Shown: piece after piece, positions 1-7,234 of the stretch
Numbering within the stretch: the stretch's first letter is position 1
Layout of the letters: each line of letters starts with the position of its first letter
Source: Fimenecus sp045631225
Lineage (GTDB): Bacteria > Bacillota > Clostridia > Oscillospirales > Acutalibacteraceae
Reading direction: 5' to 3'
NCBI GenBank assembly: GCA_045631225.1
Contig: JAZQUG010000022.1
Span: 1-17,233, forward strand
Length of the DNA: 17,233 nt
The notes under the pieces: model-generated
Database searches by the model: none
Seen by the model: the letters and a program-made list of their open reading frames with translations, nothing else
Told to the model about the DNA's origin: nothing
Made by a program: the position numbers and the translations under genes

Positions 1-540
1 CTTGAAGTTAATATCAGCTGTCCCAACGTAAAGCACGGCGGTATGAGCTTTGGCACAAACCCCGACAGTGCAGCAGAAATTACCCGCGCGGTAAAGAGTG
101 TTACCACAAAACCCGTCTATATCAAGCTTTCCCCCAATGTAACAGACATTGTTTCCATTGCCAAGGCCTGCGAGGAAGCAGGTGCAGACGGTATTTCGAT
201 GATAAACACACTTTTGGGTATGCGTATCAATCTTAAAAACAGAAAGCCTATTCTCTTTAATAAATCCGGTGGTTTTTCGGGAAGTGCAATTTTCCCCGTT
301 GCTGTTTCAATGGTTTACAGAGTGTTTGAAGCTGTCAATATCCCGATTATCGGTATGGGTGGTGTTTCAACTGCCAAGGATGTAATTGAGCTCATGATGG
401 CAGGTGCAACTGCTGTACAGGTTGGTGCCGCAAACCTTGTTGACCCGTTTGCTTGTAAAACAATTATTGAAGAATTGCCAAATGAACTTGCTAAATTAAA
501 TGTTAAAGATATAAACGAAATTATAGGAGGCGCACACTAA
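1..540 (+). CDS. pyrD: Dihydroorotate dehydrogenase, class 1B catalytic subunit (3' part)
   Basis: Oxidises dihydroorotate to orotate in pyrimidine synthesis; class 1B enzymes are cytosolic FMN proteins working with the Fe-S/FAD subunit PyrK. The 5' end lies outside the window; the reading frame is open from base 1 and gives 179 residues of a protein normally about 300 long. The fragment opens in the conserved NISCPN motif, whose Cys (bases 19-21) is the catalytic base of class 1 enzymes. The FMN phosphate-binding part follows, with GGFSGSAIFP, IIGMGGVSTAKD and GATAVQVG. Its stop overlaps the pyrF start by one base (TAATG). PyrK is not visible and would be expected upstream. The first roughly 450 bases are clearly richer in G+C and C-ending codons than the rest of the window. 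Certain as PyrD; class 1B is inferred from the catalytic Cys and the Firmicute context. Confidence 0.95.
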   Translation, partial: LEVNISCPNVKHGGMSFGTNPDSAAEITRAVKSVTTKPVYIKLSPNVTDIVSIAKACEEAGADGISMINTLLGMRINLKNRKPILFNKSGGFSGSAIFPVAVSMVYRVFEAVNIPIIGMGGVSTAKDVIELMMAGATAVQVGAANLVDPFACKTIIEELPNELAKLNVKDINEIIGGAH

Positions 541-1238
541 TGGGTAAGGACGTAATTATTGCTTGTGACTTTGCGAGTAAAGAGGATGTTATGAATTTTC
601 TTGATAAATTCACAGGTAGAAAACCATTTGTAAAAATTGGTATGGAGCTTTATTATGCAGAAGGTCCATCAATTGTTAAAGAAATTAAGGCAAGAGGACA
701 TAAAATTTTCCTTGATTTAAAACTTCATGATATTCCAAATACAGTAAAAAAATCAATGGCAGTTTTATCAAATCTTGATGTTGATATGACAAATCTTCAT
801 GCCGGTGGTGCTATTCCTATGATGGAAGGTGCGCTTCAGGGTCTTACTCGTCCTGATGGTACAAGACCTATGCTTATTGCTGTTACACAGCTTACATCAA
901 CAAGTCAGGAAGTTATGGAAAGAGACTTACTTATCAAAGAACCTATTGATGAAGTTGTTATGCACTATGCGAACAACGCTAAAATTGCAGGACTTGATGG
1001 TGTTGTTTGTTCTCCACTCGAAGCTGATAAGGTTCATAACAGATGTGGTAAGGATTTCGTAACTGTTACTCCCGGTATTCGTTTTGCTGATGGAGATATT
1101 GGTGACCAGGTTCGTGTTATGACACCTGAAAAGGCAAAGGAAGCCGGTTCTGATTATATCGTTGTTGGCAGACCAATTACTGCAGCTGCTGACCCTGTTG
1201 CGGCATATGAAAGATGCGTTGCAGAATTTTGTGATTAA
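540..1238 (+). CDS. pyrF: Orotidine-5'-phosphate decarboxylase
   Basis: Decarboxylates OMP to UMP, the last step of de novo pyrimidine synthesis, in the cytosol. The product is 232 residues, a normal length for the short bacterial type. The catalytic DxKxxD array is seen as FLDLKLHDIPNT (Asp59, Lys61, Asp64). The C-terminal phosphate-binding elements are VTPGIR and the final VVGRPIT. The ATG shares one base with the pyrD stop, and its ribosome site (TAGGAGG) lies inside the pyrD end, which suggests translational coupling. It sits between pyrD and pyrE, as expected for a pyr operon. Nothing odd is seen. Confidence 0.97.
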   Translation: MGKDVIIACDFASKEDVMNFLDKFTGRKPFVKIGMELYYAEGPSIVKEIKARGHKIFLDLKLHDIPNTVKKSMAVLSNLDVDMTNLHAGGAIPMMEGALQGLTRPDGTRPMLIAVTQLTSTSQEVMERDLLIKEPIDEVVMHYANNAKIAGLDGVVCSPLEADKVHNRCGKDFVTVTPGIRFADGDIGDQVRVMTPEKAKEAGSDYIVVGRPITAAADPVAAYERCVAEFCD

Positions 1239-1253
1239 TAGAGGAGAATAACA

Positions 1254-1907
1254 ATGGAAGCATATAAAAGAGAATTTATACAGTTTTTAGAAGGTGCAGG
1301 CGTTCTTAAATTTGGTGATTTTACTGCTAAAAGTGGTAGAAAAATTCCTTATTTTGTTAATGCAGGTATGATTAAAACAGGTGACCAGATTACTAAGATG
1401 GGTGAATTCTATGCAAAGGCTTATTTTGATAAGCTTGGTAAGAAGGATGCTGTTCTCTATGGACCTGCATATAAAGGAATATCTCTTTCTATTTCAGCAG
1501 CAGTAGCACTTTCAAAGAACGGTCTTAATGTTCCATTCTTCTTTAACCGTAAGGAAGTAAAAGACCATGGTGAAGGCGGTACATTTGTTGGTTATATTCC
1601 GGAAGCAGGTGAAGAAATAGTTATTATTGAGGACGTAATTACTGCAGGTACAGCTATTCGTGAATCAATGGATATTCTTAAACATCTTGAAGGAACAAAA
1701 GTTATTGCTACTTTTATTATGGTTGACCGTAAAGAAAAAGGACAGTCTGAAAAAGGAGCAATGCAGGAAATTGAAGAACAGTTCGGTTTCCCTGTATATT
1801 CAGTAGTTGATGTTTATGATATTATTGAATACCTTGAAGAAGACGATAAAAACTTTGAAAATGTTGAAAGAATTAAAAAGTACCTTGAAGTAAATGGTGC
1901 TAAATAA
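1254..1907 (+). CDS. pyrE: Orotate phosphoribosyltransferase
   Basis: Joins orotate to PRPP to make OMP. The product is 217 residues, a typical length. The PRPP-binding signature is IIEDVITAGTAIRES, with the acidic pair Glu126-Asp127 and the phosphate loop up to Thr134. The N-terminal substrate-site stretch FTAKSGRKIPYF (about 23-34) and the flexible catalytic loop NRKEVKDHGEGG (about 98-109) are both present. The start is supported by GAGGAGA about 10 bases upstream; it begins 15 bases after pyrF. OPRT is normally a dimer with shared active sites, so it acts immediately before PyrF. Confidence 0.97.
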   Translation: MEAYKREFIQFLEGAGVLKFGDFTAKSGRKIPYFVNAGMIKTGDQITKMGEFYAKAYFDKLGKKDAVLYGPAYKGISLSISAAVALSKNGLNVPFFFNRKEVKDHGEGGTFVGYIPEAGEEIVIIEDVITAGTAIRESMDILKHLEGTKVIATFIMVDRKEKGQSEKGAMQEIEEQFGFPVYSVVDVYDIIEYLEEDDKNFENVERIKKYLEVNGAK

Positions 1908-1921
1908 TAAGGAAGATAATT

Positions 1922-2836
1922 ATGAGAAGTCTTATTGATATTCGTGAGCTTAATGTCGATGAAATCGACGAACTCGTTAGAACTGCTAATGATATAATTG
2001 ATAATCCGGCTAAATACAGTGAAAAGTGTAAAGGTAAAATTCTTGCAACGCTTTTCTTTGAACCATCAACAAGAACAAGACTTAGCTTTGAATCTGCTAT
2101 GTTAAATCTTGGTGGTAATGTTATTGGATTTTCTGATTCGCAGAATTCATCTGCATCAAAAGGTGAAAGTGTTGCTGACACAACAAAAATTGTCAGTGGT
2201 TATGCTGACATTATTGCAATGCGACATCCTAAAGAGGGTGCACCTCTTGTTGCTTCAATGAATACTGATATTCCTGTAATTAATGCAGGTGACGGTGGGC
2301 ATAATCACCCAACTCAGACGCTTACTGATTTGTTGACAATTAACCGAGAAAAGGGAGGTTTTAATAATCTCACTATTGGTTTGTGTGGTGACCTGAAGTT
2401 TGGTAGAACAGTTCATTCACTTATCAGTGCAATGTCCAGATATGAAAATGTAAAATTTATTTTGATTTCACCTGATGAGTTAAAGATTCCTGATTATATT
2501 AAACAGACAGAACTTGAAGCAAAGAATCTTGAATATATTGAAACAACATCACTTGATGATGTGATGGGTGAATTAGATATTTTATATATGACACGAGTTC
2601 AGGGTGAGAGATTCTTTAATGAACAGGATTATATTCGTTTAAGAGACAGTTATATTTTGACACCTAAAAAACTCGAAGCTGCAAAAGAAGATTTAATAAT
2701 TATGCATCCGCTTCCACGTGTTAATGAAATTTCTGTTGCAGTTGACAGTGACCCACGTGCTTGCTATTTTAAACAAGCAAGATACGGTAAATTTGTAAGA
2801 ATGGCACTTATTATGAAGTTGTTGGAGGTTGAGTAA
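1922..2836 (+). CDS. pyrB: Aspartate carbamoyltransferase catalytic subunit
   Basis: Condenses carbamoyl phosphate with aspartate, the committed pyrimidine step. The 304 residues match the usual catalytic chain. Carbamoyl-phosphate residues are visible as PSTRTR (Ser49-Arg53) and the loop SSASKGES containing Lys80. GHNHPTQ (His129-Gln132) and HPLPRVNEI (His262 onward) complete the active site. Aspartate rather than ornithine specificity is inferred from the HPLPR motif and from the downstream pyrI. AAGGAAG precedes the ATG. With PyrI next door the holoenzyme is probably the allosteric six-catalytic, six-regulatory form known from enterobacteria. Confidence 0.97.
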   Translation: MRSLIDIRELNVDEIDELVRTANDIIDNPAKYSEKCKGKILATLFFEPSTRTRLSFESAMLNLGGNVIGFSDSQNSSASKGESVADTTKIVSGYADIIAMRHPKEGAPLVASMNTDIPVINAGDGGHNHPTQTLTDLLTINREKGGFNNLTIGLCGDLKFGRTVHSLISAMSRYENVKFILISPDELKIPDYIKQTELEAKNLEYIETTSLDDVMGELDILYMTRVQGERFFNEQDYIRLRDSYILTPKKLEAAKEDLIIMHPLPRVNEISVAVDSDPRACYFKQARYGKFVRMALIMKLLEVE

Positions 2837-2838
2837 TT

Positions 2839-3255
2839 ATGATAATCGGACAAATTAAAGATGGCATTGTGCTTGACCATATTACTGCCGGTAATGGTAT
2901 GATTCTTTACAATCTCCTTGGACTTGATAATTTAGATTGTCAGGTTGCGTTGATTCAAAATGCAGAAAGTGCAAAAATGGGCAAAAAAGATATCATTAAA
3001 GTTGATAGAGTTATTGATATAAATTTTGATGCTTTAGGATATGTTGACTCAGGTGTTACTGTAAATATCATAAAAGATGGTAAACTTGCGAAAAGACAGA
3101 ATATTGATGTTCCTGAAAGAATTGAAAACATCATTAAGTGTAAAAATCCAAGATGTATTACAACAGTTGAACAGGAATTACCTAATATTTTTGTTTTAAC
3201 AGAAAAAGAAAATAGAGTTTACAGATGTCTTTACTGTGAAAGTAAGGCTGAGTAA
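2839..3255 (+). CDS. pyrI: Aspartate carbamoyltransferase regulatory subunit
   Basis: Regulatory chain that binds nucleotide effectors (CTP/ATP in the E. coli enzyme) and holds the catalytic trimers together. The product is 138 residues, slightly shorter than E. coli PyrI. The C-terminal zinc domain has four cysteines at 101, 106, 130 and 133. The gaps of 5, 24 and 3 are identical to those of E. coli PyrI (109, 114, 138, 141), so zinc binding is very likely. The N-terminal allosteric domain includes DHITAGNG and VALIQNAESAKMGKKD. The ATG follows the pyrB stop by two bases and its ribosome site (TTGGAGG) lies inside pyrB, so the two chains are probably translated in step. It is the last gene of the pyr operon. 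Confidence 0.96.
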   Translation: MIIGQIKDGIVLDHITAGNGMILYNLLGLDNLDCQVALIQNAESAKMGKKDIIKVDRVIDINFDALGYVDSGVTVNIIKDGKLAKRQNIDVPERIENIIKCKNPRCITTVEQELPNIFVLTEKENRVYRCLYCESKAE

Positions 3256-3329
3256 AAAATATACAAAAAAATCTTTATTGAATTAATTATTTTTGTTATA
3301 TGAAGATTTAAATTTTAAAGGTTATTGAA

Positions 3330-3358
3330 TTGACATAATACTGTAAAAAATATATAAT
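3330..3358 (+). promoter_or_regulatory. Sigma-A-type promoter of the purine operon
   Basis: TTGACA at 3330-3335 and TATAAT at 3353-3358 are separated by exactly 17 bases, a consensus match. Transcription should start near 3365, about 13 bases before the riboswitch P1 helix. The region between the pyrI stop and this promoter (3256-3329) is very AT-rich and holds no ORF. Its only inverted repeat is a weak AAATCTT/AAGATTT pair (3269-3275 with 3303-3309), not a convincing terminator. Confidence 0.85.
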
Positions 3359-3377
3359 ATTTACTAAGATTTAATAA

Positions 3378-3454
3378 CCGTGTTACTGACGGAATTATGT
3401 GGAGCACCACAGAGGAGCACGGTAAGATAATAATTTTTGCCGACCGTCTGGGCA
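3378..3454 (+). ncRNA. ZMP/ZTP (pfl) riboswitch aptamer
   Basis: The sequence matches the ZTP riboswitch architecture. P1 pairs CCGTG (3378-3382) with CACGG (3418-3422). P2 pairs TGTGG (3398-3402) with CCACA (3407-3411) around a four-base loop. P3 pairs TGCC (3438-3441) with GGCA (3451-3454). A pseudoknot joins GACGG (3388-3392) to CCGTC (3444-3448) in the P3 loop. The conserved GCCGACCG(T)CTGGGCA core and TTACTGACGG are present. The family binds ZMP/ZTP (AICAR mono/triphosphate), which accumulates when 10-formyl-tetrahydrofolate is short. It lies in the leader of a purine operon that includes the enzyme consuming ZMP. Identified by reading consensus and pairings, not by a covariance search. 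Confidence 0.93.
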
Positions 3455-3501
3455 GTTCTACTTGATTTAATCGGGATAGGACTGTCCCTTTGTGCTTTTT
3501 T
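3450..3501 (+). terminator. Riboswitch-controlled intrinsic terminator before purE
   Basis: An 11-bp stem pairs 3450-3460 (GGGCAGTTCTA) with 3477-3487 (TAGGACTGTCC), including two G-T pairs, around a 16-base loop. A T-rich tail ends in six T at 3496-3501. The 5' strand of this stem contains bases 3451-3454, the 3' strand of aptamer helix P3, so aptamer and terminator cannot both form. Ligand should therefore permit read-through (ON switch). The purE ribosome site AGGAGG (3502-3507) follows immediately. Confidence 0.85.
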
Positions 3502-3512
3502 AGGAGGTAATT

Positions 3513-4007
3513 ATGAAAAAAGTAGGAATTTTAATGGGAAGCGATAGTGACCTTCCAATTATAAAAAAAGCAACTGCTGTTTTAGATGATTTGTGTATCC
3601 CGTATACAGTTAATATTTATTCAGCGCACAGAACACCTGAACAGGCTCGTGATTTTGCTCTTAATGCAAGAAGCAATGACTATGGTGCATTAATTTGTGC
3701 TGCCGGTATGGCTGCACATCTTGCAGGTGCAATTGCTGCAAACACAACATTGCCGGTTATCGGTATTCCTTGTGCTTCACAGTATCTTGATGGTATGGAT
3801 GCACTTCTTTCAACTGTACAGATGCCTTCCGGTATACCTGTTGCTACAGTTGCAATAAACGGTGGTGCTAATGCTGCTTTACTTGCAGCTCAGATTATTG
3901 CTGTTGAAGATAAAGAACTTGCAGGTAAACTTGATAAAATGAGAAAAGATGCTGCTGAAGTTGTTCTTAAAAAAGATGCAGACGTTATGTCTAAATTAAA
4001 ATCATAA
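3513..4007 (+). CDS. purE: 5-(carboxyamino)imidazole ribonucleotide mutase
   Basis: Makes CAIR, the carboxylated intermediate of purine synthesis, either by rearranging N5-CAIR (class I, with PurK) or by direct carboxylation of AIR (class II). The 164 residues are a normal single-domain PurE. Motifs seen are GILMGSDSDLP (5-14), the catalytic-His motif SAHRTP (37-42), AAHLAG (67-72) and LPVIGIP (80-86). It is the first gene of the purine operon, with a strong AGGAGG six bases before the ATG and the riboswitch terminator directly upstream. No purK is in the window, so class assignment is open. Confidence 0.95.
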   Translation: MKKVGILMGSDSDLPIIKKATAVLDDLCIPYTVNIYSAHRTPEQARDFALNARSNDYGALICAAGMAAHLAGAIAANTTLPVIGIPCASQYLDGMDALLSTVQMPSGIPVATVAINGGANAALLAAQIIAVEDKELAGKLDKMRKDAAEVVLKKDADVMSKLKS

Positions 4008-4040
4008 ATTTTTATATATTCATATAAAGGAGTTATAACT

Positions 4041-4721
4041 ATGGAAAAAATTTATACAGGTAAAACAAAGGACGTATTTAAACTCGAAAACGGTAACTGT
4101 CTTCTTAAATTCAAAGACGATTGTACAGGTAAAGACGGTGTTTTTGACCCGGGTGAAAATTCAGTAGGTCTTACAATTGATGGTGTTGGTGATGTAAATC
4201 TCCGTATGTCAATTTATTTCTTTGAAAAAGTTAATGCAGCCGGTATCAAGACACATTATGTTAGTGCAAATCTTGAAGATACAACAATGGAAGTTCTTCC
4301 TGCTAAGGTATTTGGTCATGGTCTTGAAGTAATTTGCCGTCATAAGGCTGTTGGTAGCTTTATCCGTCGTTATGGAGATTATATTGAAGAGGGTGCAGAC
4401 CTTCCAGCATATGTTGAAATGACATTCAAAGATGATGCTAAGGGTGACCCACTTGTAATTAAAGATGCTCTTGTTGCTCTTGGTGTTATGACTGACAAAC
4501 AGTATGAAGATATTAAAAAGATGACTCAGGATATTACTCAGATTGTTGCTGATGACCTTAAAGAAAAAGGACTTGTTCTTTATGACATCAAATTTGAATT
4601 TGGTTATGACCCTGATGGTAATGTAATGCTTATCGATGAAATCGCATCAGGTAATATGCGTGTTTATAAAGATGGTCAGTATATCGACCCAATGACACTT
4701 TCAGAACTTTTCTTTGCATAA
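4041..4721 (+). CDS. purC: SAICAR synthetase
   Basis: Phosphoribosylaminoimidazole-succinocarboxamide synthase: ATP-dependent joining of CAIR and aspartate. The product is 226 residues, near the usual bacterial length. It begins with the family's opening motif in the form KIYTGKTKDVFKL. The central VICRHKAVGSFIRRYG (about 97-112) and the C-terminal LYDIKFEFG and LIDEIASGNMRVY are nucleotide/substrate-site elements of the family; DEIASGNMR stands where many PurC have DEISPDTCR. It lies 33 bases after purE with AAAGGAG before the ATG. The next pathway enzyme, PurB, is not in the window. Confidence 0.94.
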   Translation: MEKIYTGKTKDVFKLENGNCLLKFKDDCTGKDGVFDPGENSVGLTIDGVGDVNLRMSIYFFEKVNAAGIKTHYVSANLEDTTMEVLPAKVFGHGLEVICRHKAVGSFIRRYGDYIEEGADLPAYVEMTFKDDAKGDPLVIKDALVALGVMTDKQYEDIKKMTQDITQIVADDLKEKGLVLYDIKFEFGYDPDGNVMLIDEIASGNMRVYKDGQYIDPMTLSELFFA

Positions 4722-4732
4722 GGAGAATTTAA

Positions 4733-6157
4733 ATGGGTGGTTTCTTTGGTGCGGTCAGTAAAAATGATACTGTATTAGATGTATTCTTCGGAACTGACTA
4801 TCACTCACATCTTGGTACTCGTCGAGGTGGATTAGCTGCTTATGATGAGAAAAAAGGTTTACAACGAAAAATTCATAAAATAGAAAATTCACCTTTTAGA
4901 ACAAAATTTGAGAATGTTTCAAATCAGATGAAAGGTAATTCTGCAATAGGCTGCATCAGTGACTCTGATGCACAGCCTTTGCTTGTTCGTTCAAAGCTTG
5001 GTTTGTATGCAATTTGTATTATCGGATTAATCAATAATAAAGAAAAACTTGTTGAAGATTATCTTTTCTCAAATGGTGGTCATTTCGGTGCAATGACAAA
5101 TGATGGTATTAACTCAACCGAACTTGTTGCAGCAATGATTAATCAAAAAGATAGTTTTTCAGACGGCATTACATATGCTCAGAGCTTGATTGAAGGTACT
5201 GCATCAATTCTTATTTTGACAAATCATGGTACAATCATTGCGGCACGTGACAGATTAGGAAGAATTCCTGTTTTGATTGGGCAGCGTGATGACGGATATT
5301 GTGTTTCTTTTGAAGATTTTGCATACAAAAAATTAGGCTATCTTGATTATAAAGAGCTTGGTCCCGGTGAAATTGTAGAACTTACTGCTGATTCTGTAAA
5401 TGTTTTAAGAGAATCAGGAAAAGAAATGAAGATATGCGCGTTTCTTTGGTCATATTATGGTTATTCAACATCTTGTTATGAAGGTGTGAATGTTGAAGTC
5501 ATGAGATACAGAAATGGTAAGATTATGGCTCAGAATGATAAAGAAAACCATATAGCACAGGATATTGATTATGTAAGTGGTGTTCCTGATTCAGGTACAC
5601 CTCATGCAATCGGCTATGCCAATGAAAGTGGAATTCAGTTTGCCCGTCCTTTTATAAAGTATACTCCGACTTGGGCAAGAAGTTTTACACCATCAAATCA
5701 AAGTGAAAGAAATCGTGTTGCAAAAATGAAACAGATACCTGTTCATGATTTGATTAAAGATAAAAAATTACTTTTTGTTGATGATAGTATTGTTCGTGGA
5801 ACACAGCTTCGTGAAACGGTTGAGTTTCTTTATGAAAATGGTGCAAAGGAAGTTCATATCCGTTCTGCGTGCCCACCAATTATGTATAGTTGTAAATATC
5901 TTAATTTTTCAAGAGCTACTTCAGAAATGGAGTTAATTGCAAGAAGTACTATCGCAGAACTTGAAGGAGAAGAAGGATTCAAGCATATTGATGATTATAT
6001 TGATTCCACAACCGAGCGTGGAAAGAAATTAAGAAGTGCTATTTGTGAAAAATTACACTTTACATCTCTTGAATTTCAATCTATTGATGGGATCATCAAA
6101 GCTATAGGCCTTCCGGCTGATAAGATATGTACTTATTGCTGGACCGGAAAAGAATAA
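4733..6157 (+). CDS. purF: PurF homologue (amidophosphoribosyltransferase) with degenerate glutaminase domain
   Basis: Canonical PurF makes phosphoribosylamine from PRPP and glutamine. This 474-residue protein has the family layout: N-terminal Ntn amidotransferase fold (about 1-225), then a phosphoribosyltransferase domain with the PRPP motif FVDDSIVRGT (348-357) and RSF-P--Q--R at 316-326. Cysteines 235, 387, 466 and 469 sit where the Fe-S ligand region of the B. subtilis-type enzyme lies. The protein starts MGGFFG, so the essential Cys after Met is Gly. By hand alignment the glutamine-binding Arg (usual HVRY) is replaced in GCISDSD (73-79), the oxyanion Asn (usual NGNL) is Ile97, and the Asp of the usual SDTE is Ser128. 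The start is secure (AAGGAG 8 bases upstream) and no in-frame Cys start exists nearby. Ammonia-dependent amination, or a regulatory role beside a canonical PurF elsewhere, are the likely alternatives. Confidence 0.85.
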   Translation: MGGFFGAVSKNDTVLDVFFGTDYHSHLGTRRGGLAAYDEKKGLQRKIHKIENSPFRTKFENVSNQMKGNSAIGCISDSDAQPLLVRSKLGLYAICIIGLINNKEKLVEDYLFSNGGHFGAMTNDGINSTELVAAMINQKDSFSDGITYAQSLIEGTASILILTNHGTIIAARDRLGRIPVLIGQRDDGYCVSFEDFAYKKLGYLDYKELGPGEIVELTADSVNVLRESGKEMKICAFLWSYYGYSTSCYEGVNVEVMRYRNGKIMAQNDKENHIAQDIDYVSGVPDSGTPHAIGYANESGIQFARPFIKYTPTWARSFTPSNQSERNRVAKMKQIPVHDLIKDKKLLFVDDSIVRGTQLRETVEFLYENGAKEVHIRSACPPIMYSCKYLNFSRATSEMELIARSTIAELEGEEGFKHIDDYIDSTTERGKKLRSAICEKLHFTSLEFQSIDGIIKAIGLPADKICTYCWTGKE

Positions 6158-6181
6158 AAAATAACACAGGAGATTAATAGT

Positions 6182-7234
6182 ATGGAACATAAAAATTCTT
6201 TCTCTGCAAGCTATGCAGCTGCAGGTGTAGATATTACTGCTGGATATAAATCAGTAGAATTAATGAAAAAACATGTTGCAAGAACTCGTAATGAAGGTTC
6301 TGTAGATGATGTAGGCGGTTTCGGTGGCTGCTTTGATTTGAGCTGTGTTGCCGGAATGGAACATCCTATTTCTGTTTCTGGTACTGATGGTTGTGGTACT
6401 AAGGTTAAATTAGCAATTCTTATGGATAAGCACGATACAATCGGTATTGATGCTGTTGCTATGTGCGTTAACGACATCATTTGTGTTGGTGCTAAGCCAT
6501 TATATTTCCTTGATTATATTGCTTGCGGTAAAAATGTTCCGGAAAAGATTGCAGAAATTGTTGGCGGTGTTGCTGAAGGTTGCGTTCAGTCGGGTGCAGC
6601 ACTTATCGGTGGTGAAACTGCAGAACATCCCGGTTTGATGCCTGAAGAAGATTATGACCTTGCAGGCTTTGCAGTAGGTGTTGTAGATAAGCCAAAAATG
6701 ATTGATAACAGTAAGATGGCTGTTGGCGATGTTGTTATCGCTCTTCCTTCAACCGGTATTCACTCAAATGGTTTCAGCTTATGTCGTAAAGTTTTTGATA
6801 TTGACAACAATAACCCTGAACTTTACGTTAAACGTGATGAATTAGATGGAAAGAGTATTGCAGAAGCATTACTTGTACCTACAAAGATTTATGTTAAGCC
6901 TGTTCTTGCTCTTCTTGAAAAAGTTCAGGTTAAGGGAATTTCTCATATTACAGGTGGCGGATTCTACGAAAATATTCCACGTTCTATTCCTGATGGATTA
7001 TGCGCAAAGATAGACAAGTCTGCTGTTAAAATTCTTCCAATCTTTGATGTTATTGCTAAATGGGGAAATATCCCTGAACGTGATATGTATAATACTTACA
7101 ACATGGGTGTTGGTATGAGTATCGTAGTTCCTGCTGATGAAGTAGAACTTTCTCTTTCTATTCTCAAAGAAAATGGCATCGATGCATATGTAATTGGTGA
7201 AATTATTGAAGGCGACGAGAAGGTGCTTTTATAA
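6182..7234 (+). CDS. purM: AIR synthetase (phosphoribosylformylglycinamidine cyclo-ligase)
   Basis: Closes the imidazole ring: FGAM plus ATP gives AIR. The 350 residues are the usual length for the stand-alone enzyme. It shows AAGVDITAGYKSVELMKK near the N-terminus, then DGCGTK (69-74), CVNDIICVGA (95-104) and GGETAEHPG (143-151). GIHSNGFSL in the middle marks the second half of the fold. The protein belongs to the PurM/PurL ATP-binding superfamily. An AGGAG site precedes the ATG. Its stop overlaps the purN start by one base (TAATG), implying translational coupling. Confidence 0.97.
   Translation: MEHKNSFSASYAAAGVDITAGYKSVELMKKHVARTRNEGSVDDVGGFGGCFDLSCVAGMEHPISVSGTDGCGTKVKLAILMDKHDTIGIDAVAMCVNDIICVGAKPLYFLDYIACGKNVPEKIAEIVGGVAEGCVQSGAALIGGETAEHPGLMPEEDYDLAGFAVGVVDKPKMIDNSKMAVGDVVIALPSTGIHSNGFSLCRKVFDIDNNNPELYVKRDELDGKSIAEALLVPTKIYVKPVLALLEKVQVKGISHITGGGFYENIPRSIPDGLCAKIDKSAVKILPIFDVIAKWGNIPERDMYNTYNMGVGMSIVVPADEVELSLSILKENGIDAYVIGEIIEGDEKVLL

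Noticed and set aside
3269..3309. AAATCTT/AAGATTT inverted repeat as a pyr operon terminator
   Set aside because: Only 7 mostly A-T pairs with a 27-base loop and no T-run after it.
3378..3454. Purine (guanine/adenine) riboswitch or PRPP/guanidine-type element upstream of purE
   Set aside because: The three-way-junction purine aptamer core is absent, while every helix, the pseudoknot and the core bases fit the ZMP/ZTP class.
4733..4760. Sequencing error turning a Cys codon into Gly at the PurF N-terminus
   Set aside because: A single base change would suffice for that codon, but the glutamine-binding Arg, Asn and Asp regions are also altered, so the loss looks real.
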